Under the pieces are notes generated by a model. That model was given only the letters and a program-made list of their open reading frames with translations, did not search any database and was not told the DNA's origin. This document shows positions 43,311-52,789 of a stretch of DNA of 64,000 bases, one piece after another. The translations under genes were made by a program, and so were the position numbers. The DNA is taken from assembly GCA_013115135.1 (NCBI GenBank), contig JABANP010000234.1, positions 1 to 64,000 of the forward strand, in the 5' to 3' direction. The stretch comes from Perkinsus olseni (taxonomy: Eukaryota > Perkinsozoa > Perkinsida > Perkinsidae). Positions within the stretch are counted from its first letter, which is position 1. The number at the start of each line of letters is the position of its first letter.

Positions 43311-44280
43311 TTGTTGTAATCATCGTAATTGCAGAGGACTCTCTTTCGGATCATACTTTTCGATTTTTGCTCACCCGGCAAAGGTCCCCGGTCCAAGGAT
43401 GTCGTCATTTTTTATCGTACTATACTCGGTACCGAGCCTCCAGTAGAGGCCGTTCACCGAAGCACAGAAGCTGCTGTCAACTGGTTCCGAGCATACTACA
43501 TCCAGGCCCAAGGGCGCCGTTATTTGACTTTTTCTCAGCCGTATGTTATCTCTACTACAGTTTCTGTGCTTTGCTCGTCTGTGGTAGTGATACCGTGGGC
43601 GTCGCCGAATGATCGCTTTCAGCGAATATCGGCGTCTAGTGGTGAATAACCATTGGTGAGGTAGATTTCTATAGTGATGAGGAGACTTGAGTTGATCTAG
43701 GGAAGAGGGGAGTCGATCGAGTATCGAGATCAGATGCAATCTGATCTTTGCGAAGGTAGAATGAGCTTCGAGGGGTCGTGCCAAACAATTCGATCGTGGA
43801 TATACCTCATCAGAGCTCACTTCTAGCCCGAACATTCAGGACAGAACAAGCCTTATGAATTACAGTCGAGACAACGATGATTTTTTCGGAGGAATCTGAT
43901 GACTCATGGCGACTTTCACCGAGAGTGACTCCTGAAGGACCCTACACGACAGTAGCTAGGAATATCCGAGCAAGAACTTCCATCTTGGTCTTATGCGGGT
44001 CATCGCAGAGGGGCTTAAAATGCCACTCCGCGGCGCGTGGGTTCGGCGATGGACGCTGTTGCGTTGATCTCATAGAGGAGCCAGGGATCTGCGCGCGAGA
44101 CTCCTAGTAGAGCCGGTCAGATCAGATGGCCCCTCGCGCCCCAGAGTAGAGGAAAAAAAGCTGCACGCGCTTACTCCCAGTCTCACCACAGCCCTGACAA
44201 TATGCCTCTAGCTCCGCTAAAGTGGCTGGGCGTGCTCTGCGTATCATTATATGCGTGGTCCGCGCCGCTCCGTCTATCAT
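43311..44280. other. 3' flank of copy A with possible coding remnant
   Basis: About 210 bases after the stop, TTGACTTTTTCTCAGCCGT matches the 3' flank of copy B (48124), showing the duplication extends beyond the gene. Before it lies a stretch of over 100 bases absent from copy B, with a coding-like frame (KDVVIFYRTILGTEPPVEAV, then VNWFRAYYIQAQGRRY). It may be an exon remnant or insertion; no family recognised. Confidence 0.45.
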
Positions 44281-44309
44281 TTAATGTCTGCTGGTAAGGC
44301 GCCTTCTAC

Positions 44310-44596
44310 AGAGCAGCGCCGACAAGCAATCACGGGATGCGCGCATCTGCCTGACGAAAGAGATTCGAAGTTCAATAGCGTTCAAGTTCGAGAGCTACAC
44401 TTACTTCTATCCTCTTCGAATCGCACAAGCCAGGACTCCCGAATGGCGCGCTGCGGCTGCGTGCCCATTCTGTGATTCGGGATTCATTCCGATTGGGTAT
44501 GATGCCATCATAATGATGGTTAGCACGAGATCTTCGCCCAAATATTATTTAGTGAATAAGCAGGATTTCGAGCCGAAGAGCTTCCAGAAGCACTAG
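44310..44596 (+). CDS. Possible exon with CPFC motif, unidentified
   Basis: An open frame after a possible acceptor (TTCTACAG) runs about 95 codons to TAG at 44594-44596. It contains EIRSSIAFKFESYTYFYPLR, AACPFCDSGFIPIGYDAII and KYYLVNKQDFEPKSFQKH. The single CxxC could be half of a zinc knuckle. A one-base-centred palindrome at 44505-44519 lies within the frame. Composition is coding-like, but there is no paralogue or family match. Confidence 0.35.
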
Positions 44597-44877
44597 CTGA
44601 GTGTTTTTTCTTCGATGACCATGGAGTACTTTGCGAGTAAGTGCCTCAAAAGCTCTGAGGCGGCATTTTGTGCGAAGCGGGAACTATCAGTGGTTGTCGG
44701 AGAGAAGTTGCATAGTTGTAGACGGTGGTGACAAGTTAGTATTACTCGCTGAGAGGATGCTCAACAACCTGAAGAGCTGCCACACAAGTGGCTTTGGCGG
44801 AACATTCAATCTTACCTAGTAGGCGTAGTACGAAGGTTTTGTGGTTGGTGTGGTCTAGGCATTGCCCGAGTACTCGA

Positions 44878-44932
44878 CGGCTCAATGAGCCGGGCTCATC
44901 CAGCAGCCTTGATCATAACGGACGGTCCGTTA
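44878..44932. repeat. Chained one-base-centred inverted repeats
   Basis: CGGCTCA-A-TGAGCCG (44878-44892) shares an arm with ATGAGCC-G-GGCTCAT (44885-44899). TAACGGAC-G-GTCCGTTA follows at 44916-44932. Confidence 0.9.
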
Positions 44933-45162
44933 AGGACCTCGAATAATGCAGATTGCAAGTTGCAGTTGCATTGAGTATGGGCTACGTACGAGGCAGCCGA
45001 AGCTGACTCGCTGAACACAGTTCTTGTGGACTCCTCTTCGGGACGCCCGAATCTGTTTGGTTGACTATTCACTGTCCCTACCGTTCGGAGGCAGCTCCAA
45101 TACAGACAAAGCATCCATGTTGGACTTCAGGATGAGAATTCACAAATTCTGTAGTTTTCTCA

Positions 45163-45186
45163 GACCGCACTGCGGTCACCGCAGTG
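45163..45186. repeat. Chained one-base-centred inverted repeats
   Basis: GACCGCA-C-TGCGGTC (45163-45177) overlaps CACTGCGGT-C-ACCGCAGTG (45168-45186), sharing the TGCGGT arm. Confidence 0.9.
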
Positions 45187-45911
45187 AATGAATGCCGCCT
45201 AACGGATAGTATTGGAGACCAGGAGGCCTTCCCGACTAATTTACACATGGCTCCAGACTTGAGATTGTAGCCTAAAATTCGGGATGGAATCCAGTGGACT
45301 TGTGGACCTCCATCATCCACCAGTAAGTAGTCGTTTTGACTCAGATGGTTGTCCGTTCCGCTCCGATGTACCCACGACTGTCGGAAACAGCACCGGACTC
45401 TGTGGATTGTTCGCTGTTGCCGTCTACACTACTTGCGATCATCTGTGTAATATGAGAGGCCTTCCTTTCCGGTACCGGCAGACCACTCGATCAGTAATTA
45501 TCAGGCCCTCTCTTTTGGTGTTACACATGCATGGGTGACCTTCTACGAAATTCTGAAATGCCAACTTGGCATCGCCAAGAGACATCAGCACGACCATGGG
45601 CAACTCCGGTCTCGGTTTCACCGACAGCGGGATGGCTGGGGACAACGGATACCGTAGAAGCTCGATAGAGGTATCAGGTAGCATCTCTAGATATTGCAAA
45701 GACCATGGTGATGCAGAGATCCTTGCTTCAAGGATCGTTCTCGTCAGAGAACGCCAATTCTCGCCAATCTAGCAGTGCCAAAGCTGTCAATTCGAGCGAA
45801 CGGCAGACGGCCAGTTGTGAGCGAGAGGCGGAGATACCGATGCGTCTAATGCAGATCTCAGCACTAGAGAATGAGCTGGATGCAGCGAGCGAATGAGTGA
45901 ATAAGTAAGGT

Positions 45912-45940
45912 CTGCCCACTGGGCAGCCCAGTCTGGGCTG
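45912..45940. repeat. Triple chain of one-base-centred inverted repeats
   Basis: Three perfect palindromes in 29 bases: CTGCCCA-C-TGGGCAG (45912-45926), ACTGGGC-A-GCCCAGT (45918-45932) and CAGCCCAG-T-CTGGGCTG (45924-45940). The TGGGC/GCCCA arm is copied back and forth with a different single base at each turn. Confidence 0.92.
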
Positions 45941-46468
45941 ATGGTGGCACTCTCGGCAGTGCCCAGAGTAGGCTTGAGAGAAGATTCTTTGTGCTCCTTC
46001 CCGTCTCGCGTTTACCACGAACAAGCTGTTCGGAAAAGCAGGGAAGAAGCAACTGTGATCTTAACGAGTGACAACTCGCTAGACCCACATTGAAAAATTG
46101 AGACGGAGCAGCACTTCGCGGCTGTGCGCGGGTGCGCGCCTTGCGAGCTGTCCCTGCAGACAATGGCACTCAGGCCCTTAATATTTGTGTGCACTATAAC
46201 TCAGTACAGTGTGGCTATTTGAGACGGCGCTCAAAGAGGGGTAAAATTGGACTCAAGAGGACGCTAGTGCGAAGCGCATAGTAAGGTCAGATGGTTATCT
46301 GAGACTAATGATACGCAGCAGCAGTGAAGGTAAGTGTAGCGATGATAGTCTAACAACTGAGTAGTACTCAACCCGGCTGTAGCTGTTACATAGCGTATAC
46401 TATAGTCGTCACTATGTTGTCACTATAATGCACGTGCTCGGAACAGCTAGCCGTCAGTGACGACGCTC

Positions 46469-46540
46469 GCATTAATAATTAATGCTTAAAAATGAAATTA
46501 ATGATCAATTTTCTTTTACCAACCCAATGGGTTAAACCCA
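46469..46540. repeat. One-base-centred inverted repeats
   Basis: GCATTAATAATTAATGC (46469-46485, centre A). Further on, AACCCA-A-TGGGTT (46521-46533) is chained to TGGGTT-A-AACCCA (46528-46540). Confidence 0.88.
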
Positions 46541-47286
46541 CCTCGTTACGTGACCGGAAGAAAACGGGTCTTGTCTGCGGTATCGTTCGGGCCGAAGCCC
46601 ACTGAAACTCAACTCACCGCGTTCAGCGATGCCCAAAGTCCGGGCCCCAGACGAAACACCGTTACGTTTAGATAAACCTTCAATGTCGCGGTAAACGTTT
46701 CATTTCCAGACCCACGCGCCATGACAGAGTGGCCTTGTTGATAAAATCCGCGGCCAGTGAGGACCGCCCAGAGTTATCGCCATCTCGCTCCTCCCAAAGC
46801 TGATTCAGTTGCGATTCGCAACTTGCGAGGCCCCAATGAGCTAGCTCGGAGTGTCCACGCCTCGCGTCACGGCATGTTTGTCTCCCTCTGCGCACGCGTG
46901 AACATCTCTACCCGCAATCACAAGTCCGTTGCTCAGCCGCTGATGTGATCGGAGGGATTCTCAGGAAGTCCTTCTTACCCAACTCTCCGATACTCTGAGC
47001 ATTCTCTCGGAGAAAGAACAAGCATTAAAGTAGTGTTTGCTCCTTTTCAGTCAACACGCATGCACAATCTCCCGAATCGAGCACGCTTCCGAGGCGCGCA
47101 ATGAACGGCCGCTGCCCCGCATGAGAGGCGACGCGGAGGTGTTCGCCGGATGGTCTCCTGGTTCGCGTGTACTCTCCTCACAGCGGTTCCCACTCATCAG
47201 CGGCTGATTTCCATGATAATCCGCAGCTGCTGATCGACCCATTCTGTCGTTCGAATTCGCCGAAGCTTTGTTTACTTTTTCGAAGC

Positions 47287-48039
47287 ATGACCATCCTATC
47301 AGCCTTGCTCGTCTCCTTCCTCCTCGTCTTGGTTGGTGCTCAAACCGTCGGCAGGTATGAGCTTGTGTACGAAAAAGAACGATTCATTCTCGACGTCACC
47401 GAAGGTCAGATGGTCTCCATGACGGTTTACTGTAATTGCGGCAAAGGATTCTACACCGACGGTCCGTATCGTCTTTTGAAGGGATGCGGCCTCTATGAGT
47501 ACATCATCGACTTCAGCGGTGTGTGCGAGGACGGTGCTCACTGGTACATCGGCATCAGATCGATCTGCACAGACACTTGTCTCGTAGACGGCGACTTCAG
47601 GACGCTCACCTTCGATTCTCCCGATACTCTCACAACAACCGTTGGCAACAAGACGGCCACCTTCTCGAGGTCCACCCATTTGCTAGTCTCGAACCATTAT
47701 TACTACTATGACAGGACCATGAATGTGAAGTTCTACTATGCGCTCCGTTCTGATGGAATGCTCGCGATGAAGGTGACGTGCCGTCCCTCGATCTTCCGTA
47801 AAACGATCCACGGCGAGTTCCGTCTTGTCCGCAATGATCGTAGATTCTCTTATATAACTTATGACCTGGTCCCCGCTGGTCGTGGATCCGTGGAAGCTTT
47901 CCAAGCACGCTTGGCGTGTGCATGTGAGCTAACCACATCGCCACAAGACTTCACATACCTCGCCATAGCGACCGAAGACACAGTGTTTACTGAGTTCAGA
48001 GGCGCTCGCATATATCTCGAGGCCGAGAAGGATATTTGA
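47287..48039 (+). CDS. Small secreted protein family, copy B (250 aa)
   Basis: Paralogue of copy A. The frame is open 40 codons further upstream, but Met at 47287 starts the signal peptide (MTILSALLVSFLLVLVGA) and gives the same 250-residue length, so it is preferred. The first half is near-identical to copy A (EGQMVSMTVYC, KGFYTDGPYRLLKGCGLYEY, DTLTTTVGNKTATFSRST). The second half diverges after the Tyr-rich stretch (HYYYYD), with different cysteines (TCRPSIF instead of KCRCFLC), while keeping EFRLVRNDRRFSY and SPQDFTYLA. The split into a conserved and a variable half suggests selection for diversification or gene conversion of the 5' half. Function unknown. Confidence 0.85.
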   Translation: MTILSALLVSFLLVLVGAQTVGRYELVYEKERFILDVTEGQMVSMTVYCNCGKGFYTDGPYRLLKGCGLYEYIIDFSGVCEDGAHWYIGIRSICTDTCLVDGDFRTLTFDSPDTLTTTVGNKTATFSRSTHLLVSNHYYYYDRTMNVKFYYALRSDGMLAMKVTCRPSIFRKTIHGEFRLVRNDRRFSYITYDLVPAGRGSVEAFQARLACACELTTSPQDFTYLAIATEDTVFTEFRGARIYLEAEKDI

Positions 48040-48885
48040 ATGTTATTATCAGCACTAGTCGCGTGACTCTTCCGCCAACAAGATTTTTTCTGAGAAAATA
48101 TATGCGATGTTCGGCATTGATGTTTGACTTTTCTCAGCCGTTCATTATCTCTCTTACACTTAGCTGTGCCATGGTGTGGTGATTTATCTGTAGGTGTGGT
48201 ACTGTGGGGCGTGGCCAGTGCTCCCTTCTAGCGACCGTCGACTTCCAGTGATGAGATGGATTTCTATTGTGTTATAATCATGCTTGAGTTAACTCAGTGT
48301 CACACAGTATGACTCACACTCGCGTGCGAGTTAGCCGCTCTTACTCACGTTGCTCAATTCAATTCTTACGGTTTAGTCGTAGGCTACGACTCGTAGACTT
48401 CCGTCCGATTGAAATGCCAGATGGAAGCGCATCTGATGCTCGACTCATCCCCGTTCTTTGAAGTTCAAAGTTTGAACGAGAGAACCGTTAACATGACGAA
48501 TGAACCACCATTTGTCATCGTAAATTGTTCACTCATGTCCTCTTTTCGCGGTACCATCAGCACCATTGGCCACGAATTTCTTCCCGTAGCCATGGTAGTT
48601 GTTACAGAAGCCTCAGCCTCCGTTTAGGGGTATCGGAATATCTCTCGCCCGCTCGAGGATTTCTCACACTTGGCTAGCACGCGTGGCCATCCACAATATC
48701 GATCACGCTATGACTGCAATGAACAACGATCGTGTGGGTCTCGCGAGACGCCGATGAACTGCTCACGGTCGAGCCTCTATCTTACCCAGCAGAAGTTATT
48801 ATTTCCCACATCGACTTAGCCTAGTCTAGGAACCGTTCAGAGCGATGAATCATCACCGACGCTCTCGTACCAGCGTTCTTTACCA
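48040..48885. other. Intergenic, no gene seen
   Basis: The 3' flank is homologous to that of copy A up to about 48270. One-base-centred repeats: AGTCGTAG-G-CTACGACT (48375-48391, chained to CTACGA-C-TCGTAG) and CTTTGAA-G-TTCAAAG (48456-48470) chained to GTTCAAA-G-TTTGAAC (48463-48477). Confidence 0.5.
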
Positions 48886-48887
48886 GT

Positions 48888-49614
48888 ATGTTGCTCCTCC
48901 TCGGAACGCTTATCTCTTCGCTGCTCTGGCCGACCAACGCCCAGTCGGTCGGCAAATACACTCATGATGCGGGAAGATACTGGGTCTCTGTGGACATTGA
49001 TGAGGAGAAGAAGATGCATCTGACGTTATTCTGCTCTGGTGCAAAGACCTTTGAAGCCGGGCCGTACAATCTAACAGCCACTCGTGGTTACCAAGAGTAC
49101 ATGATCGACTATGCTGGGAGTCAGGATGTCCCCTTCGGTGTTGTTCGATAAGATCCGGAAGATATGCCCAGACGTCTTGCTCTTCGACAGCGATCTTCGT
49201 ACTGTCACTCATACCTCTGGTGACACTCTCAGCATGATGCTGGAAAACATACCGGTTACCGTTGTCAGGATGGGGCTACCGCTAGTAGCGAATACTTACC
49301 AGTTCAGCAGGGGGAGTATGAACGTTTACATCATCGTCGACGAGTACCGGAAGGCGAAGTTCACCGTAAAATGCGGTAAATACACGGTGAAAGCCGAATT
49401 CCGTCCTGCACGCAACTACGTCAGTCGTCCGTACTTGTCCTACGATTTCTCCAATGAGGTCGGTAAGGAAAGCATCGAGAAATTCAAAGAACAAGTGAGT
49501 TATAAGTGCCGTTTACCTCTGTACGAGAGGGACTTCTCTATGTGGTTGTTGCAAGCCCCAAGACGCTATTCTCCGGAGCTGCATTGGCGTCGTATTCGTC
49601 TCACAGCGAAGTAG
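48888..49614 (+). CDS. Small secreted protein family, copy C, frameshifted
   Basis: Signal peptide MLLLLGTLISSLLWPTNA, then QSVGKYTHDAGRYWVSVDID and GPYNLTATRGYQEYMIDYAG, aligned with copies A and B. The frame stops at 49151, but the homologous remainder continues one frame over from about 49120 (LFDKIRKICPDVLLFDSDLR, SGDTLSMMLENIPVTVV, KFTVKCGKYTVKAEFRPARN, LSYDFSNEVGKESIEKFKEQ) to TAG at 49614. The switch coincides with CCCC at about 49136-49139, where one C fewer restores the family frame. It is more diverged from A and B than they are from each other. Either a recent pseudogene or a homopolymer error. Confidence 0.72.
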
Positions 49615-49699
49615 GGACGCCCTGCTCACCGCCACAGTGCCTCTCAGCAGGAGTTATCTGGACGTGAGTGCCTCCAAGAGGCCGTCTCTTTCGCCAGGT

Positions 49700-49910
49700 A
49701 TCAGAGATACCAATGATTGTTATTACCACAACATACAATGGTTCGTATATTGTTTTTCATCCTTCTTTCAATGCAGACTTCACATTCGTCGTGGAGCTCT
49801 GCGGGGACCAGGATGGACAGCTTTTGACATATAAGTTACAAACCAAATCGTTAGCCGGTCTCAGTGGAGATTTTTTCATCGGGCCCAAAGTGTGCGGATT
49901 CGTCAATTAG
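49700..49910 (+). pseudogene. Probable remnant of a further secreted-family copy (D)
   Basis: The frame ending at TAG 49908-49910 contains YNGSYIVFHPSFNADFTFVV, ELCGDQDGQLLTYKLQ and GDFFIGPKVCGFVN. The pattern G-x-Y-x-V, hydrophobic strand, then Cys, and the closing FFIGPKVC compare with GRYE...MTVYC...WYIGIKSAC in copies A and B. No signal peptide adjoins, and the second half is absent. Only the N-terminal domain seems to remain. The alignment is by eye and weak. Confidence 0.4.
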
Positions 49911-49919
49911 GACCTTTCT

Positions 49920-51760
49920 TCGAGAACAGAATGAACGAGAGGTATGGCAATGATCCGGGCCCGCTTCGCGGGTGTGCAGAGTCCAGCACCTCCACCCGTG
50001 TTTCAACTAGGAAGAGTATGCATAGGGCCCTGCCTCGACTCACAGCGACAACATCTGGTCGTTTCCTAGTTGATTCAATCAACAGTTGATTGTCAACTTG
50101 ATTGCAAATCCTGCTCATCCGTACACAACCCAGTAGAGCGGTCCCACCCTGAACTCTTCGAGCTCGTATCAGAAGCAGACCGAAGGAGATCAATCAACCT
50201 GTCGGACAGGTTGATTGATGTCCTTTAGTCTGCTTTGATCTACACGTAGTCATCTTTGCCCGAACATTTCGGGTGAAAGTTGATCCTTATCAGCAAAATT
50301 GACTTCAATCATGAATTTGTGTGCCTTATTCGCTAAATTGATTTCCTTATCCGAGGCCTGCCGCTAAAATGACTTCTTTATCCGCCAATTGTATCTCCCC
50401 GTCTCGACCCTACCGCCAATTTGCCGCCTCAAATGTCGGGTGCGAACGCACACCCGAGGACTAATGAAGGAGCACACAAGAAGGCTAGCACACAAGAGGA
50501 GACGCTGCTAGCTGTAGTATGGCTTCTTTACTCGTTGCAGCCAATCGTGTTTGACTCTCTTCCTTCTTCTTCTATCCCCAAGGGGAGAGGCTAAGGGCCG
50601 CTAAGAGAATGTTTCCCTCGAGAGTAGAAGGCTTAATGTTATAAGTGAGCTCGGGCATCAGTCCCGCTAATGTGATATCCTGAGGATAGAGCCCATATAG
50701 GCGGCCCTATCCTCCAAATAGGCAACTGAATGGTACAGAGGTCATCGTTGACGCACTCGTTTTCGCTTCAGGCGGCCCAGCCGTTTTTCTGAAGCTCGAC
50801 GTACCCCGACCAAAAAGCGACGGGACTAATGACAACGGGTTATCGCACTGTAAAGGGCCATCAACCGAGCAGGTGTGTGTCAGAAGACCGTAGGCACCAT
50901 CATCCCGTTCTAGTAATGATGATCTTCAACCTGCGCCTTCGAGTCGCCGACTTATGTCTTGATTCGCCGTAGTACTTTTTCCTCCTAGATGGATTGGAGT
51001 TGAGTCGAGGAATGCTCAACGGGCAAGCGAAAATTGAATGTGATAATCACATTGTGATATGCGATGCCAACAAGTGGCATGAGCGCTCTCTCATCAGGCG
51101 CTCCTGTCCAGTTGAATCGACTGAACTGATCATCCAAACTCGAAGCAGGAGTGAGATGGTTGCCTCGGCAACGTCACAATAAGCTTTTGGAACGATGTAG
51201 GAGCCGCTGGAAATTCTGCGACTCGTTACCAAGCTACCGCGACCACCAGTTCGGGTTCTCGTTGGGCTTTAACTACAACACTGGCCCACGCAGTCTGGGG
51301 ACACGAGTCTCGACTATGCCATACCATAGTCACTATGGTCCTGATAAACCACTGGAATCTCGAGCTGTCCAGTTGAAGAGGGGGGACACCGATACTAGGA
51401 TCGATCTCGAAGATCGATTCTGAAGTTGGATCTCAGAAGATTTTCTGTAAGTCGTCTTCGTGAGGCGGAGCTCGGTCAAACTCTCACATTCACTCCAATC
51501 GATGGTCATCATTTACGACTGGGAACACGGCACGAATGAAAAAGCTAACAGCGGATCACATGCCCGCAGATAGTGTTATCTCAGTGCAAAAAATATCCTC
51601 CATGAAGCGAGGGTAGTCAATCTTACCTACCCACACAAAACACCACCATGTAGTCGTCTCTCCTCAGTTCCAACTTCGGAACTCGACATAAGAAGTCGGG
51701 AGGCCAAGTAAAGAGAGGCCGCGCGCTGGCTTCGCGCGAATGCGGGCCGCTAGCTTATGT
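49920..51760. other. Non-coding stretch with inverted repeats
   Basis: No gene seen. GTTGATT-C-AATCAAC (50069-50083) is chained to CAATCAAC-A-GTTGATTG (50076-50092). A repeat with 15-bp arms and a one-base centre lies at 50189-50219. AATGTGAT-A-ATCACATT (51037-51053) is chained to ATCACA-T-TGTGAT. ACCATAGT-C-ACTATGGT lies at 51323-51339. Confidence 0.55.
50189..50219. repeat. Perfect inverted repeat, 15-bp arms, one-base centre
   Basis: Left arm ATCAATCAACCTGTC, centre G at 50204, right arm GACAGGTTGATTGAT. Such length is not expected by chance. Confidence 0.92.
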
Positions 51761-51786
51761 AGCTAATCTGTCTACTTTATCTACGG

Positions 51787-51965
51787 GCAATTCCCAAAAT
51801 CCAAGGCACCTGACCAAAATCCAAGGCACAATCTCGCTCGCCCGCGCTGGCCAAAATCCAAGGCAACCGACCAAAATCCAAGGCACCTGACCGATTTCCA
51901 AGGCATCTGACCGAAATCCAAGGCTTTCGACCAAAATCCAAGGCGGGTGAGCGTTTTCCAGGGCG
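51787..51965. repeat. 20-bp minisatellite, about eight units
   Basis: Units of the form TGACCAAAATCCAAGGCACC repeat with point changes; one unit is interrupted by a CTCGCTCGCCCGCGCTGG insert. Because 20 is not a multiple of 3, minus-strand frames cycle and give apparent 60-base protein repeats (PWILVRCLGFW), which I regard as an artefact. Confidence 0.85.
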
Positions 51966-52309
51966 GGCAGCACTTTTCATGGGGTTTGGGTGCATGGAAG
52001 TTACGGTAAGCACTCCACTAGGTCTTGGTCGACTTCTACCAGCCTTAACGTTGGAAGAGGAGAAGTTCGCAATGAAAAACAGGAGCTCGACGCATGATCC
52101 CCAGGTTCGAACCCCGGGAAGGGCTTTTTTCCTACATTCTCTTTTTCACCACAATTCTCTTCCTTCTGCGACAGTTTCAACCCCTTTATCACAGTTTCCT
52201 CTATTGTACCACCTTTTCCCCAGACTCTGGAGTCCAGAGCTACTTCTATTCGGGTGTCCAGGGCCGTTACTACACTTCCAACCCTCGGGTGACCTATTAC
52301 CTATAACGC

Positions 52310-52352
52310 AAAGCCTTCGGGTTTGGGGTGAAGGTCGCCCGAAGGGCGACCT
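52310..52352. repeat. Dispersed GC-rich 40-base repeat, first copy
   Basis: AAGCCTTCGGGTTTGGGGTG followed by AAGGTCGCCCGAAGGGCGAC; a close copy occurs at about 61103-61146. The second half folds as GGTCGCCC/GGGCGACC. Confidence 0.65.
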
Positions 52353-52529
52353 GAGTCGGGTTTCTGGTTCACGGGGGTTACGGTAAGTACTCTGCTAGGT
52401 CTGGGTTTTCTTTTTTTTGACGCTGTGTAGTTGCGTGACGACCAGCAACGCAACGCAACGGTCGTCAAAACGCGCACAGGCCAAAAGACAAGGAGCACAT
52501 TTCGCTCGCCCCGCGCTGTCTCCTGGGAC

Positions 52530-52585
52530 AGCGCCTTGGATTTTGGTCAGGTGCCTTGGATTTTGGTCAGGTGCCTTGGGTTTTG
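52530..52585. repeat. Inverted copy of the 20-bp minisatellite
   Basis: About three units of GCCTTGGATTTTGGTCAGGT, the reverse complement of the array at 51787. The adjacent spacer word CTCGCTCGCCC...GCGCTG is in the same orientation as in the first array. Direct copies of GTTACGGTAAG...CTAGGTCT lie at about 52003 and 52378, between the arrays. Confidence 0.8.
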
Positions 52586-52789
52586 TACTTTGCCCTTTAT
52601 CTACTGCGCACGACTTCACGCTGTCTCCTCGACAATTCCACGGGAGGCATTTTGAATGCATCATTCAACGAAACCTTATCAACAAACCTCGTTTCGCAGC
52701 TAACGCGTATCATCTACAGGGCGCCGATTAAAGAAGGGCCCATCCCTCATGGATTTTTGGAGCGACCGAGCTATGAGTTGTAACGCACA

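Noticed and set aside
51787..51965. CRISPR-like array
   Set aside because: Units are contiguous 20-mers without unique spacers, in a eukaryotic context, with no cas genes.
51755..52013. Minus-strand frames with PWILVRCLGFW repeats as a repeat protein
   Set aside because: They are translations of the 20-bp minisatellite cycling through frames; the array explains them fully.
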